Below are positions 26,557-36,456 of a DNA stretch of 64,000 nucleotides, piece by piece. Origin of the DNA: Pantoea sp. GD03673 (lineage in GTDB: Bacteria > Pseudomonadota > Gammaproteobacteria > Enterobacterales > Enterobacteriaceae); assembly GCF_029844725.1 (NCBI RefSeq), contig NZ_JAOCKJ010000001.1, positions 372,001-436,000 on the forward strand, given 5' to 3'. Numbering within the stretch: position 1 is the first letter of the stretch; each line of letters begins with the position of its first letter. The notes below the pieces were generated by a model. It saw nothing but the letters and a program-made list of their open reading frames with translations, had not been told where the DNA came from and ran no database searches. Made by a program: the position numbers and the translations under genes.

Positions 26557-28491
26557 ATGTTCCAGGATAACCCGCTGCTCGCGCAGCTGAAAGAGAAGCT
26601 CCATTCACAAACGCCTCGTGCTGAAGGCGTCGTTAAAGGCACCGAAAAAGGCTTCGGCTTTCTGGAAGTCGATGCGCAAAAAAGTTACTTCATTCCGCCA
26701 CCGCAGATGAAGAAAGTGATGCATGGCGATCGCATCACCGCCGTGATCCACAGCGATAAAGATCGCGAAAGCGCTGAGCCGGAAACCCTGATTGAGCCGT
26801 TCCTGAGCCGCTTTGTCGGCCGGGTGCAGAAGAAAGACGATCGCCTGTCGATTGTGCCGGATCATCCCCTGCTGAAAGAGGCTATTCAGTGCCGCCCTGC
26901 GCGTGATGTCAGCCATGCGTTTGAGAACGGCGACTGGGCCGTGGCGGAAATGCGTCGCCATCCGTTAAAAGGCGATCGCGGCTTTTATGCCGAACTCACT
27001 GAATTTATCGTTAAAGCTGATGACCATCTGGCACCGTGGTGGGTGACGCTGTCGCGTCACAACCTTGAGCGTGAAGCGCCCGATGTCAGCTTTGGCGAGA
27101 TGCTGGATGAAAATCTGACGCGTGAAGATCTGACCGCGCTGGATTTCGTGACCATCGACAGCGCCAGCACCCAGGATATGGATGATGCGCTTTATGTGGA
27201 AGCACAGGACGATGGTGCCCTGCGTCTGACCATCGCGATCGCCGATCCCACCGCCTATGTGCCGGAGGGCAGTCAGCTTGATAAGCTGGCGGCGCAGCGT
27301 GCTTTTACCAACTACCTGCCGGGCTTTAACATCCCGATGCTGCCGCGTGAACTCTCTGACGATGTCTGCTCGCTGCGTCCGAATGTGCGTCGTCCGGCGC
27401 TGGTCTGCCGCGTTACGGTGTCCGCCGATGGCACCTTAGGGGATGACGTTGCGTTCTTTGCCGCCTGGATCGAGTCCAAAGCCAAACTGGCCTATGACGA
27501 CGTCTCAGACTGGCTGGAAAACAGCGGGACATGGCAGCCGGAGAGTGACGCGATTGCGGAGCAGATTCGTCTGCTGCACCGCCTCTGCCTGGCGCGCAGC
27601 GAGTGGCGTCAGACCCACGCGCTGGTGTTTAAAGACCGTCCGGATTACCGCTTCCTGCTGGGTGAAAAAGGCGAAGTGCTGGAGATTGTGGCTGAACCAC
27701 GCCGCATCGCTAACCGCATCGTTGAAGAGGCCATGATTCTGGCGAACGTCTGCGCGGCGACCGTGCTGCGTGACCGTCTCGGCTTCGGCATCTATAACGT
27801 GCATGCCGGTTTTGATGCCACCAACGCTGAGCAGGCTGCCGCTGTGCTGGCTAATCACGGGATTACCGTCGATGCACAGGCGATTACCACCCTGGAAGGT
27901 TTCCGCGTGCTGCGTCGTGAGCTTGATGCCCTGCCGACCCAGTTCCTCGACAGCCGCATCCGTCGTTTCCAGACCTTCGCTGAGATCAGCACCACGCCTG
28001 GCCCGCATTTTGGCCTGGGTCTTGAAGCTTATGCCACCTGGACGTCACCGATTCGTAAGTTCGGCGATATGATCAACCATCGTCTGCTGAAGGCGATTAT
28101 TCGCGGTGAGCAGATTGCCCGCCCGGATGATGCCGTCACGGTGACGATGAGTGAGCGCCGCCGCCTGAACCGGATGGCGGAACGTGATGTCGGCGACTGG
28201 CTCTACGCCCGTTATCTGGCACCGTTTGCCGCTACCGACCGTCGCTTCAGCGCTGAGATTATTGATGTCTCTCGCGGTGGAATGCGCGTTCGCCTGGTCG
28301 AGTTTGGCGCAGTGGCCTTTATCCCGGCACCGTTCATTCACGCGGTGCGTGATGAGCTGGTCCTCAGCCAGGAAAACGGCAGCGTACAGATCAAAGGTGA
28401 CGTGGTTTACCGTGTCACCGACGTTATCGACGTCACCATCGCTGAAGTCCGCATGGAAACCCGCAGCGTCGTGGCCCGTCCCGCCGTCTGA
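26557..28491 (+). CDS. rnb: Exoribonuclease II
   Basis: RNase II degrades single-stranded RNA 3' to 5'. The protein is 644 aa, identical in length to E. coli Rnb. It has an N-terminal cold-shock/OB region, the catalytic RNB domain with the acidic metal-binding motif [12 protein letters not shown] (about residues 201-212), and a C-terminal S1 domain. I chose the ATG at 26557 ([11 protein letters not shown]); a longer frame from 26488 starts inside the terminator. It has its own transcription unit. Confidence 0.97.
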   Translation: MFQDNPLLAQLKEKLHSQTPRAEGVVKGTEKGFGFLEVDAQKSYFIPPPQMKKVMHGDRITAVIHSDKDRESAEPETLIEPFLSRFVGRVQKKDDRLSIVPDHPLLKEAIQCRPARDVSHAFENGDWAVAEMRRHPLKGDRGFYAELTEFIVKADDHLAPWWVTLSRHNLEREAPDVSFGEMLDENLTREDLTALDFVTIDSASTQDMDDALYVEAQDDGALRLTIAIADPTAYVPEGSQLDKLAAQRAFTNYLPGFNIPMLPRELSDDVCSLRPNVRRPALVCRVTVSADGTLGDDVAFFAAWIESKAKLAYDDVSDWLENSGTWQPESDAIAEQIRLLHRLCLARSEWRQTHALVFKDRPDYRFLLGEKGEVLEIVAEPRRIANRIVEEAMILANVCAATVLRDRLGFGIYNVHAGFDATNAEQAAAVLANHGITVDAQAITTLEGFRVLRRELDALPTQFLDSRIRRFQTFAEISTTPGPHFGLGLEAYATWTSPIRKFGDMINHRLLKAIIRGEQIARPDDAVTVTMSERRRLNRMAERDVGDWLYARYLAPFAATDRRFSAEIIDVSRGGMRVRLVEFGAVAFIPAPFIHAVRDELVLSQENGSVQIKGDVVYRVTDVIDVTIAEVRMETRSVVARPAV

Positions 28492-28510
28492 ACATCGCGT
28501 AACTGAATCT

Positions 28511-28536
28511 GGCGGGATAACTCCGGTTATCCCGCC
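28511..28536 (+). terminator. Hairpin after rnb
   Basis: GGCGGGATAA-CTCCGG-TTATCCCGCC is a perfect 10-bp stem 19 bp after rnb. T-richness after it is low, so it may act as a terminator or protect the 3' end. Confidence 0.6.
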
Positions 28537-28686
28537 TGTTCCTGCACCCGCTTTCCGTGCAAAAACGTTAAATTTGTACCCCGCTTCACACTTCTCCACT
28601 GATTAACTTTCACTTACATTCCATTACATTAAGTTTAACTCGTTGTTTTCGATCGCTTTCCTCTCGGTCCCTACAAGGAGTTAGTC

Positions 28687-30756
28687 ATGAAAAACGTCAA
28701 AACCAGTGTGATCTGGTTAGCAGTGGCGTTAATCGGCGCGGGCGCTTTCGCCATGCTGGCCCTCAGCCGCGGCGAACACGTCAACGCAGTCTGGCTGGTG
28801 ATAGCCGCTGTCGCCTGTTACAGCATCGCTTATCGCTTCTACAGCCTGTTTATCGCCCGCAATATCTTCGAACTGGACGATCGCCGGATGACACCCGCCG
28901 AGCGGCTGAGCGACGGACTCGATTATGTCCCGACCAATAAATGGGTGCTGTTTGGCCACCACTTCGCGGCCATTGCCGGTGCCGGTCCGCTGGTCGGCCC
29001 GATTCTGGCCGCCCAGATGGGCTTTCTGCCGGGCACCATCTGGATTCTGGTTGGCGTGATGCTGGCGGGTGCGGTACAGGACTTCCTGATCCTGTTTATC
29101 TCAACCCGCCGTGATGGCCGCTCGCTGGGCGAGATGGCCAGGCAGGAGCTGGGGGCGTTTGCCGGAGTGGTAACGATGCTTGGCGCGCTGGGCGTGATGA
29201 TTATCATCCTGTCGGCGCTGGCGCTGGTGGTGGTCAAGGCGCTCGCGAACAGCCCCTGGGGCCTGTTTACCATTGCGGCCACCATTCCCATTGCGCTGTT
29301 TATGGGCATCTACATGCGCTTTATCCGGCCCGGTAAAATCGCCGAAGTCTCACTGATTGGCTTTGTGCTGATGATGGCGGCGATTATTTATGGCGGCGAC
29401 GTTGCCCAGCATCCTTACTGGGGCCCCTTCTTCACCCTGAAAGGCACCTCGCTGACCTGGGTGCTGGTGATTTATGGCTTTATTGCTTCGGTGCTGCCGG
29501 TCTGGCTGCTGCTGGCCCCCCGCGATTACCTGTCTACCTTCCTTAAAATCGGCGTGATTGTCGGGCTGGCGGTGGGCATCGTCTTTGCCATGCCTGAGAT
29601 GAAAATGCCGGCTGTCACCAAATTTGTCGATGGCACGGGGCCGGTATTCTCCGGCGCGATGTTCCCGTTCCTGTTTATTACTATCGCCTGCGGCGCGATC
29701 TCAGGTTTTCATGCGCTGGTCTCCAGCGGCACCACGCCGAAACTGGTGGAGCGGGAAAGTCATATCCGCTTTATTGGCTATGGTGCGATGCTGATGGAGT
29801 CCTTTGTGGCGATCATGGCGCTGATTTGTGCTTCGGTGCTGGATCCGGGCGTCTACTTTGCCATGAACTCACCCGCCGCCCTGATTGGCACCACCGTTGA
29901 AAGCGCGTCTCAGGTGATCAACGGCTGGGGCTTTGTCGTCACCCCTGAAATGCTGAGCGGTATTGCCCGTGACGTAGGGGAAGGCTCGATTCTGTCACGC
30001 GCGGGCGGTGCACCCACTTTCGCCGTGGGAATGGCCCACATCATTACCGAAATCTTCAACAGCCGGGCGATGATGGCGTTCTGGTATCACTTTGCCATTC
30101 TGTTTGAAGCGCTGTTCATCCTGACAGCCGTCGATGCCGGTACCCGCGCCTGCCGTTTTATGGTGCAGGATCTGGTGGGAACCGTGGTGCCTTCGATGGC
30201 AAATAACCGCTCATGGCTGGGCAACATGGCGGGCACCACCGTCGCGGTCGCGGGCTGGGGCTTCTTTGTTTACCAGGGCGTGGTCGATCCGCTGGGCGGC
30301 ATTAACACCCTGTGGCCGCTGTTTGGTATCGGCAACCAGATGCTGGCGTCGATGGCGCTGATTCTCGGCACCGTGGTGCTGTTCAAAATGAAAAAGCAGC
30401 GTTACGCGTGGGTGACTATTCTGCCCACCGTCTGGCTGTTTATCACCTCGATGACCGCAGGCTGGCAGAAAATCTTCCATGAAAAGCCGTCTATTGGTTT
30501 CCTGGCCCAGGCGAATAAGTTCCGCAAAGGGCTGGATGAAGGCGTGATTATTGCACCGGCCAAAAGCGTGGCAGATATGCAGACTATCGTGTTCAGCAAT
30601 CAGATTAACGCGGCGCTGTGCGCTTTCTTTATGCTGGTGGCCGTCACGATGCTGATCGCCGCGTTCTTTGTCATCCGCCGGGCATTGCGTAGCAACCTTC
30701 CTACCACGAATGAGTCAGCGGTGACGCTGCGCAACAAGGAGGTGCGACATGTCTGA
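28687..30756 (+). CDS. CstA/BtsT-family carbon starvation transporter
   Basis: A 689-aa membrane protein with about 16 helices and the family hallmarks L-F-G-H-H-F-A-A-I-A-G-A-G-P-L-V-G-P, A-G-A-V-Q-D-F and T-A-V-D-A-G-T-R. E. coli has two members, CstA (701 aa) and BtsT (716 aa), which take up pyruvate and peptides; this one shows features of both, so I give no symbol. AAGGAG precedes the ATG. It overlaps a small YbdD/YjiX-type gene by 8 bp, the usual partner. Expression is probably tied to carbon limitation, but I could not identify a clear CRP site. Confidence 0.9.
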   Translation: MKNVKTSVIWLAVALIGAGAFAMLALSRGEHVNAVWLVIAAVACYSIAYRFYSLFIARNIFELDDRRMTPAERLSDGLDYVPTNKWVLFGHHFAAIAGAGPLVGPILAAQMGFLPGTIWILVGVMLAGAVQDFLILFISTRRDGRSLGEMARQELGAFAGVVTMLGALGVMIIILSALALVVVKALANSPWGLFTIAATIPIALFMGIYMRFIRPGKIAEVSLIGFVLMMAAIIYGGDVAQHPYWGPFFTLKGTSLTWVLVIYGFIASVLPVWLLLAPRDYLSTFLKIGVIVGLAVGIVFAMPEMKMPAVTKFVDGTGPVFSGAMFPFLFITIACGAISGFHALVSSGTTPKLVERESHIRFIGYGAMLMESFVAIMALICASVLDPGVYFAMNSPAALIGTTVESASQVINGWGFVVTPEMLSGIARDVGEGSILSRAGGAPTFAVGMAHIITEIFNSRAMMAFWYHFAILFEALFILTAVDAGTRACRFMVQDLVGTVVPSMANNRSWLGNMAGTTVAVAGWGFFVYQGVVDPLGGINTLWPLFGIGNQMLASMALILGTVVLFKMKKQRYAWVTILPTVWLFITSMTAGWQKIFHEKPSIGFLAQANKFRKGLDEGVIIAPAKSVADMQTIVFSNQINAALCAFFMLVAVTMLIAAFFVIRRALRSNLPTTNESAVTLRNKEVRHV

Positions 30757-31039
30757 TGCCATTCATCAGGGCCACCGTCCACAGGGTGAGTGGCAGATCA
30801 TCCGCTGCCACCTGACCTTTTCCCCGGCACCGCAGGCACGCAGCTGGCGGGGATTCTGGCGCGGCTTGCAGCAGTGCTTTCGCTTAATGGTCGGGGTACA
30901 GGATTATCAAAAATATCTGCAGCATATGCGGCTGCATCATCCCGACCAGCCGCCGATGAATGAGCGCGATTTTCACCGCTACTGCCTGGATGCCCGCTTC
31001 CCCAGCCAGGCGGGTAAACTGGGTAAATGTCCCTGCTGA
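30749..31039 (+). CDS. YbdD/YjiX family protein, partner of the CstA-type transporter
   Basis: A 96-aa soluble protein. The C-terminal two thirds match the YbdD/YjiX family (M-V-G-V-Q-D-Y-Q-K-Y-L-Q-H-M; H-H-P-D-Q-P-P-M) and end in a cysteine-containing tail (G-K-C-P-C). The N-terminal 30 residues are an extension compared with the usual length of about 65, but the AAGGAGGTG ribosome site before the ATG at 30749 supports this start. The gene pair with cstA-type transporters is conserved; the small protein is thought to be needed for transport. Confidence 0.87.
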   Translation: MSDAIHQGHRPQGEWQIIRCHLTFSPAPQARSWRGFWRGLQQCFRLMVGVQDYQKYLQHMRLHHPDQPPMNERDFHRYCLDARFPSQAGKLGKCPC

Positions 31040-31050
31040 CCGCTCGCTAC

Positions 31051-31075
31051 AGCCCCGCAACGCCGGGGCTTTTTT
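31051..31075 (+). terminator. Terminator of the cstA-type operon
   Basis: AGCCCCG-CAACGC-CGGGGCT followed by TTTTTT, 11 bp after the stop. Confidence 0.93.
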
Positions 31076-31198
31076 GTGCCATTCTTATCTGGATGTTAAA
31101 ATATATTTGGTTTGCATCTTGTGCTGGCGTCAGATGATGAATACTGTTGCTAAAATAATGAGATAACGCCTGCAGAGCACTTCCCGGAGGAAGTTTCT

Positions 31199-33184
31199 AT
31201 GACCGATGAACAAGGGCAAACGTTGTTGTACACCCTTTTTGGTACAACCAGCCCTCATTGGCGTCTGACCGCGGACAGCGATGCGTTGCATTTTGCCGAA
31301 GATGAGTCATCACAAACGAATATCGCCCTGCCGCTGACCCCCGGCCAGGCCGCAATGATCCGCGCGATGCCGGTCATCACTTCAAGCATCAATCTGACGA
31401 TGACCCTTCAGGGCATTGACGTGCCGATGCATTTTGTCGGACGTAAAGTCAACCAGGCTACATGGGCAGGCACTGCCTCGGCCTGGGGGGATACCTCAGC
31501 CGTGGCCCGCGATTTAACGCTGGGGCTTTCATTCGCTGAACAGGTGGTTTCTGAAGCAAATTCGGTGATTGTGATCCTCGATCAGCGCGGGAATATCCAG
31601 CGTTTTAACCGCCTGAGTGAAGAATATACCGGCCTGAATGAGCATGAAGTGATTGGCCGTAACGTCTTCCAGCTTTTCATGACCAAACAGGAAGCCTCGC
31701 AATCCCGACGTAACATTGCGGGCTTCTTCCGCGACGGCAACTCTTATGAGGTCGAGCGCTGGGTTAAAACTAAGAAAGGACAGAGACTGTTTCTGTTTCG
31801 TAATAAGTTTGTTCACAGCGGCAGTGGCAAAAATGAAATTTTCCTCATCTGTTCCGGCACCGACATCACCGAGGAGCGACGCGCCCAGGAACGTCTGCGG
31901 GTGCTGGCAAACACCGATACGGTGACCGGTTTACCCAATCGCAACGCCATTCATCAACAGATTAGCCTGGCGCTGGAGCAATCCGGGGGCGATGAGACCG
32001 GCGTGGTCTATCTCGATCTCGATAATTTCAAAAAAGTGAACGACGCTTACGGTCACATGTTCGGCGATCAATTACTGCAGGCGGTTTCACTGGCCATCCT
32101 CAGCTGTCTGGGTAAAGACCAGACCCTGGGCCGCCTCGGTGGTGATGAGTTTGTGGTGCTGGCTGAACACACCAGTCAGGCCGCACTGGAGGCGATGTCC
32201 TCCCGCATTCTGGAGCGGCTGCGTCAGCCTTTCCGCATCGGGCTAATCGAAGTTTATAGCGGTTGCTCCATCGGCATCGCCTTCGCGCCGCTGCATGGTG
32301 ACGATCGCGAGAGCCTGATTCGCAACGCCGACACGGCGATGTATCACGCCAAAGAGAACGGTCGCGGCAAGTTCTGCGTGTTCGCAGCTGAAATGAACCA
32401 GCGGGTGTTTGAATATCTCTGGCTGGATACCAACCTGCGCAAGGCGCTGGAACTTGATCATCTGCTGGTCCATTACCAGCCAAAAATCGACAGTGATGGC
32501 CAGGTACGCAGCGCCGAAGCACTGGTGCGCTGGAACTCCCCGGAGCGCGGACTGGTCTCGCCTGCTGATTTTATTCCCTACGCCGAAGAGTCAGGGCTGA
32601 TAGTGCCGCTGGGACGCTGGGTCATGCTCAACGTGCTGAAGCAGATTATCGCCTGGCGCGAGCAGGGCATTTTCCTGCGCGTCGCCGTCAACGTTTCAGC
32701 ACGTCAGTTAATCGATCAGAGCATTTACACCGATCTCAAACAGGCGCTGCAAGAAGCCAGTATCACCGACTGCCCCATCGATATTGAGCTCACCGAAAGC
32801 TGTCTCATTGAGAATGAGACGGAAGCGCTGAAGCTGATGAAACAGTTTCAGGAGCTGGGCGCACAGGTACATCTGGATGATTTTGGCACCGGTTACTCGT
32901 CACTTTCTCAGCTGGCACGCGTGCCCATCAATGCCATTAAACTCGACCAGAGTTTTATCCGTGATATTAACAAGCAGCCGGTTTCACAATCACTGGTGCG
33001 TGCCATCGTCGCCGTCGCCAAGGCGCTCGATTTGCAGGTGATTGCAGAGGGTATTGAGACCCCGGATGAAGAGAAGTTTGTCCTCAAAAATGGTGTCGAT
33101 GGGCGTCAGGGTTACTATTACGCAAAACCAATGCCCGCGGAGCAATTTGGGCATTGGCTGGCTAAGCATCCTGCCCGCGTTTAA
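31199..33184 (+). CDS. rpfR: RpfR: DSF-sensing PAS-GGDEF-EAL c-di-GMP enzyme (Gmr/PdeR homologue)
   Basis: A 661-aa cytoplasmic protein, the length of E. coli Gmr (YciR). Domains are an N-terminal region (about 1-95) that in RpfR proteins contacts RpfF, a PAS domain (about 105-225) that binds diffusible signal fatty acids, a GGDEF domain with intact G-G-D-E-F (about 315) and an EAL domain with A-E-A-L-V-R-W, D-D-F-G-T-G-Y and I-A-E-G-I-E-T intact. The EAL domain should degrade c-di-GMP when signal binds. The neighbouring convergent rpfF supports the name rpfR over gmr. No inhibitory RxxD site is seen before G-G-D-E-F. Confidence 0.9.
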   Translation: MTDEQGQTLLYTLFGTTSPHWRLTADSDALHFAEDESSQTNIALPLTPGQAAMIRAMPVITSSINLTMTLQGIDVPMHFVGRKVNQATWAGTASAWGDTSAVARDLTLGLSFAEQVVSEANSVIVILDQRGNIQRFNRLSEEYTGLNEHEVIGRNVFQLFMTKQEASQSRRNIAGFFRDGNSYEVERWVKTKKGQRLFLFRNKFVHSGSGKNEIFLICSGTDITEERRAQERLRVLANTDTVTGLPNRNAIHQQISLALEQSGGDETGVVYLDLDNFKKVNDAYGHMFGDQLLQAVSLAILSCLGKDQTLGRLGGDEFVVLAEHTSQAALEAMSSRILERLRQPFRIGLIEVYSGCSIGIAFAPLHGDDRESLIRNADTAMYHAKENGRGKFCVFAAEMNQRVFEYLWLDTNLRKALELDHLLVHYQPKIDSDGQVRSAEALVRWNSPERGLVSPADFIPYAEESGLIVPLGRWVMLNVLKQIIAWREQGIFLRVAVNVSARQLIDQSIYTDLKQALQEASITDCPIDIELTESCLIENETEALKLMKQFQELGAQVHLDDFGTGYSSLSQLARVPINAIKLDQSFIRDINKQPVSQSLVRAIVAVAKALDLQVIAEGIETPDEEKFVLKNGVDGRQGYYYAKPMPAEQFGHWLAKHPARV

Positions 33185-33196
33185 CGCTGGTTAAGA

Positions 33197-34063
33197 TTAG
33201 CCCGCTTTACGCAGTGATGCGCTGTGGCGGTTTTGTAACTGAACCAGGCGTTCCATGTAAGCAATGTCTTTGGGTTCGAGTGTAAAGGCGTAATCGACCC
33301 AATCCTCGGTAATGTCCATCAGCTCAGCGCGTGACAGTTGCAGCACGCGCTGACGCGCTTTCAGCATAGCCCGTACGCCATTGAGCTTAGGCCGTAACGT
33401 ATCGATAAAGGTGCGTGTGGCGCGGTAGCTGTCGCCCGGCTGGAAGACTTTATCCACCAGACCGCGTGTCTCATACCACTCTGCGCTGTGGGACTCCCCT
33501 TCACAGATTAACTCCTCAGCAAGTTTCATGCCGGAACGACGCGCGACAAGCGAGTAGCCGCCCATGCCGGGAAACAGGTTAAAGGCGATCTCCGGGAAGC
33601 CCATCCGCGCATTGTTCTGCGCCAGAATGAAGTGATGCGCCAGCGCCGCTTCGAATCCGCCACCCAGAGCACTTCCCTCAATCATCGCCAGCGTCACCGC
33701 GCCGGTATCGAAACCGCGAGCTGCCGAATGGATGCAGTCAACACAGGCACGGGCATAGGCCCGCAATGCCTCACGGCGGTTATTGCGAATGCACTCCACG
33801 AAGAAACGCAGATCGCCACCGGCGTTGAACATCTGCGGCACCAGTGACCCGGTGACCCAGAAGTCGATTGGCAGACCGGAGCGCTGAGCGGCATAGCTCA
33901 GGTTCATGATCTCCTCAATCAGCTCATGGTTGAAGCTCGGACGGGGCTGTGCACGCAACATCATCCACATGGTACGACGCCCTTCTTCGTAATAGGCGAC
34001 TAACTGCGTGGTGTTGCCGACTTCGGTAAATAATCTGCACGTTGCTTGGTTAATAACTGTCAT
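33197..34063 (-). CDS. rpfF: RpfF: DSF synthase, crotonase-fold thioesterase/dehydratase
   Basis: A 288-aa crotonase-family protein of the RpfF type, which makes cis-2-unsaturated fatty-acid signals from acyl-ACP. The two catalytic glutamates are present: Glu138 in A-L-G-G-G-F-E-A-A-L and Glu158 in M-G-F-P-E-I-A-F-N-L-F-P. The substrate-pocket motif G-M-G-G-Y-S follows. GAGGATGAG precedes the ATG. Its stop lies 12 bp from the stop of rpfR with no terminator between, so the two transcripts probably overlap. Alternative: an ordinary enoyl-CoA hydratase, but the N-terminal region and context favour RpfF. Confidence 0.9.
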   Translation of the reverse strand: MTVINQATCRLFTEVGNTTQLVAYYEEGRRTMWMMLRAQPRPSFNHELIEEIMNLSYAAQRSGLPIDFWVTGSLVPQMFNAGGDLRFFVECIRNNRREALRAYARACVDCIHSAARGFDTGAVTLAMIEGSALGGGFEAALAHHFILAQNNARMGFPEIAFNLFPGMGGYSLVARRSGMKLAEELICEGESHSAEWYETRGLVDKVFQPGDSYRATRTFIDTLRPKLNGVRAMLKARQRVLQLSRAELMDITEDWVDYAFTLEPKDIAYMERLVQLQNRHSASLRKAG

Positions 34064-34172
34064 TGTCTCATCCTCTGTTTATATTTTGATGCGCTAAATA
34101 CGCCACATCAGCGTAATGCAGAGTGAGGCCAGACCAAATGAGAGATTGATTTACAACACAAAATCCAGAGTG

Positions 34173-34196
34173 ATCCCCGACTGGCGCGTCGGGGAT
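34173..34196. terminator. Hairpin after kdgT
   Basis: ATCCCCGAC-TGGCGC-GTCGGGGAT forms a perfect 9-bp stem just beyond the kdgT stop on the minus strand. The following T content is modest. Confidence 0.6.
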
Positions 34197-34208
34197 TGAT
34201 TAGGCAGG

Positions 34209-35192
34209 TTACTTAATAGCGGCACGCTGCCCGACGGCAACATGTAGACGCTTAAGACGTTTTGAATAGATGGCGGTGATGATTGGCACCAGCACAGAGG
34301 TCACAATTACGGAAGTGGCAACCAGTGCCGTGGCCGCCGGGGCAACCGGTTTGAACTGAGGCAGCATTTCCGCAATCAGCACCGGTGTTGCTACCGCCGC
34401 GCCTGCCGTACTGGAGGCCGCCACGCCAGCCGTGCCATCTCCCCCACCAATCAGCCTGTCGGCCAGAATAAGCGGGATGCCGGTTATAATGATCACTGAC
34501 ACGCCCAGCATGATGCCCAGCAGTCCGGTTTCAGCAATGACACTCAGATTAATGGTGTTACCCAGCGCAAAGGCGAAGAAAGGAATCAGCGTATGTACAG
34601 CTTTACCGAAGAAGTCGCGCAGCTCCGGATCAAGATTCCCTAATGCAAATCCCACGACAAACGGCAGGACCGCGCCGACAAACACATGCGGCTCGAATGA
34701 GGCGATACCGGCGGTGCCCAGAATAACCATGGTCATTAATGGCCCGGACTCCAGCGACATCAGCACAAATGCCCCCGCTTCCTCTTTGGAACCATATTGC
34801 TGCATGATCGAGGCATACAGGCCACCGTTGGTCATGTCCATTGCGGCCACCAGCGCCAGCGTCGACAATCCGGCAAACATCCCTGCCTCGACGCCATTCT
34901 CTGGCATTACCCGCGAGGCGATAGCGGCCACAACCCATGCCACGGCAATCTTGGTAAGTACGAGCGTGCCCGATTTACGCAGTACCGTTCCGGTGGCACT
35001 GAGTTTAATTGACGCCCCCATACAGAAGAACCAGACGGCCAGAATCGGTACTGTACCGGTCATCAGACCGTTGGTGAAAGAACCGAAATATTTTCCGGCC
35101 CCCGGCGAGAAGGTATGGCAGAGTGCGCCGATAAACAGCGGAATGAGCATCATGCCGCCCGGAATTTTGTCTATTGTCCGTTTGATATGCAT
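34209..35192 (-). CDS. kdgT: 2-keto-3-deoxygluconate permease
   Basis: KdgT imports 2-keto-3-deoxygluconate, a pectin and hexuronate breakdown product, by proton symport. The protein is 327 aa, as in E. coli, with about ten hydrophobic segments, starting [20 protein letters not shown] chose the ATG at 35192 (AGGTG upstream) over a longer frame from 35255. A perfect KdgR operator lies about 105 bp upstream, which supports both the function and induction by pectin catabolites. The other kdg genes are not in the window. Confidence 0.95.
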   Translation of the reverse strand: MHIKRTIDKIPGGMMLIPLFIGALCHTFSPGAGKYFGSFTNGLMTGTVPILAVWFFCMGASIKLSATGTVLRKSGTLVLTKIAVAWVVAAIASRVMPENGVEAGMFAGLSTLALVAAMDMTNGGLYASIMQQYGSKEEAGAFVLMSLESGPLMTMVILGTAGIASFEPHVFVGAVLPFVVGFALGNLDPELRDFFGKAVHTLIPFFAFALGNTINLSVIAETGLLGIMLGVSVIIITGIPLILADRLIGGGDGTAGVAASSTAGAAVATPVLIAEMLPQFKPVAPAATALVATSVIVTSVLVPIITAIYSKRLKRLHVAVGQRAAIK

Positions 35193-35297
35193 ATGGGTGT
35201 CACCTTTGCTATGCCAGAGGGTGGAGCTGGAAGTGCCCGAAGGCGATGCAGGCAAAATAGTGACTTGAGGTCATTAAAACAGTGATCGCCCCGATAA

Positions 35298-35316
35298 AAT
35301 GAAACACTGTTTTATT
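35298..35316 (-). promoter_or_regulatory. KdgR operator upstream of kdgT
   Basis: AATGAAACACTGTTTTATT fits the KdgR consensus AATRAAAYRNYRTTTYATT at every defined position. KdgR represses pectin and ketodeoxygluconate genes in soft-rot and related enterobacteria, so kdgT is very likely repressed here until the inducer is present. Confidence 0.85.
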
Positions 35317-35378
35317 ATTGTTGGCAGGTTGTTTTGATAAGTATGATGAAGATCGCCATACCAGTCTCAGATGAGACT

Positions 35379-35405
35379 AAAAAAACGGGACGCCGTGGCG
35401 TCCCG
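35379..35405 (-). terminator. araD terminator
   Basis: On the minus strand CGGGACGCC-AC-GGCGTCCCG is followed by seven Ts, immediately after the araD stop. Confidence 0.93.
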
Positions 35406-35409
35406 CTGA

Positions 35410-36108
35410 TCATTTCTGCCCGTACCAGGCATTCTCACCATGCTTTCGCAGGTAGTGCAGGTCAAGCAGCGTCTGATTAATTGGCGGCAGGTTAGCGGTG
35501 AGTTGCTGGCTGAACAGGCCCATATACGCCACCTCTTCCAGCACGACTGCACTGTGCACTGCAGCGTGAGCATCTTTCCCCCAGGCAAAGGGGCCATGAG
35601 AGTTAACCAGCACGGCCGGAATCGCCATGGGGGAGAGTTCGCGCTGCGCGAAGGTCTCGATAATCACCTCGCCGGTATTCCACTCATAGTCGTGCTGAAT
35701 CTCTTCATTTCGCATTGACCGCGTGCAGGGGATCTCACCGTAGAAATCGTCGGCATGGGTGGTTCCCCAGGCCGGAATAGGTCGCCCTGATTGCGCCCAG
35801 ATGGTGGCATGACGCGAATGGGTATGGACGATGCCACCCACCTCCGGCCAGGCAAGGTAGAGCGCACGGTGCGTCGCCGTGTCCGATGAAGGACGTTTAT
35901 CCCCTTCCACTACCTTGCCACTCGCCAGATCGACGACAACCATGTCGTCGCGTTTCATCACCTCATAGCGCACGCCGGAAGGTTTAATCACCAGCAAACC
36001 CTGTTCGCGGTCAACCGCGCTGACATTGCCCCAGGTGAAGGTCACCAGGTTGTACTTAGGTAGATCCAGATTCGCTTCCAGAACCTGTTGTTTAAGGTGT
36101 TCCAGCAT
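35410..36108 (-). CDS. araD: L-ribulose-5-phosphate 4-epimerase
   Basis: AraD converts L-ribulose-5-phosphate to D-xylulose-5-phosphate in the arabinose pathway. The 232-aa protein matches E. coli AraD (231 aa), with the zinc-binding H-T-H-S-R-H-A motif and T-W-G-N-V-S-A and H-G-P-F-A-W-G segments of the class II aldolase/epimerase fold. The ATG at 36108 has AGGAG upstream; an upstream frame from 36159 is unlikely. No araB, araA or araC is nearby, so it may serve another pentose route (UlaF or SgbE paralogues act on the same compound). Confidence 0.9.
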   Translation of the reverse strand: MLEHLKQQVLEANLDLPKYNLVTFTWGNVSAVDREQGLLVIKPSGVRYEVMKRDDMVVVDLASGKVVEGDKRPSSDTATHRALYLAWPEVGGIVHTHSRHATIWAQSGRPIPAWGTTHADDFYGEIPCTRSMRNEEIQHDYEWNTGEVIIETFAQRELSPMAIPAVLVNSHGPFAWGKDAHAAVHSAVVLEEVAYMGLFSQQLTANLPPINQTLLDLHYLRKHGENAWYGQK

Positions 36109-36410
36109 GCCTTTTCTCCTGCTGACAATCGTTACTGAATTTTGCGGAGTCGGGCACAAAAGGGTTATGGAGCAAATGGCTATAAACGCAGAAGGAATGG
36201 CTGTGAATGCAAAAATGTGTCGTGATTTAAGAATTTTCTATCTTCGGAATTTATCCAGAATGCTTAGAATCTTCTCAGGCAATGCGTGGCCCTGCCGGGG
36301 CTGGCATTGTGACTCACCCGCTACAAACGGTTTGTCCATGGTGATCACATTTCGATGCCGTCACGGATGCGGCAATGATGCGTCACAAGCGGGCTGAGGA
36401 AATATCGGAG
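36109..36410. other. Intergenic region between divergent araD and osmB
   Basis: About 300 bp without a gene. It must carry the promoters of both genes; apart from the osmB -10 listed next I see no named site. Confidence 0.4.
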
Positions 36411-36417
36411 CTATACT
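36411..36417 (+). promoter_or_regulatory. Sigma-S-type -10 element of osmB
   Basis: CTATACT followed by AAG matches the extended sigma-S -10 consensus (CTATACT) 40 bp before the osmB start. E. coli osmB is induced by osmotic stress and stationary phase, which agrees. Confidence 0.6.
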
Positions 36418-36456
36418 AAGAGTGTTGCCTCTGTGAGCACATCAAAGGAGAAGTGT

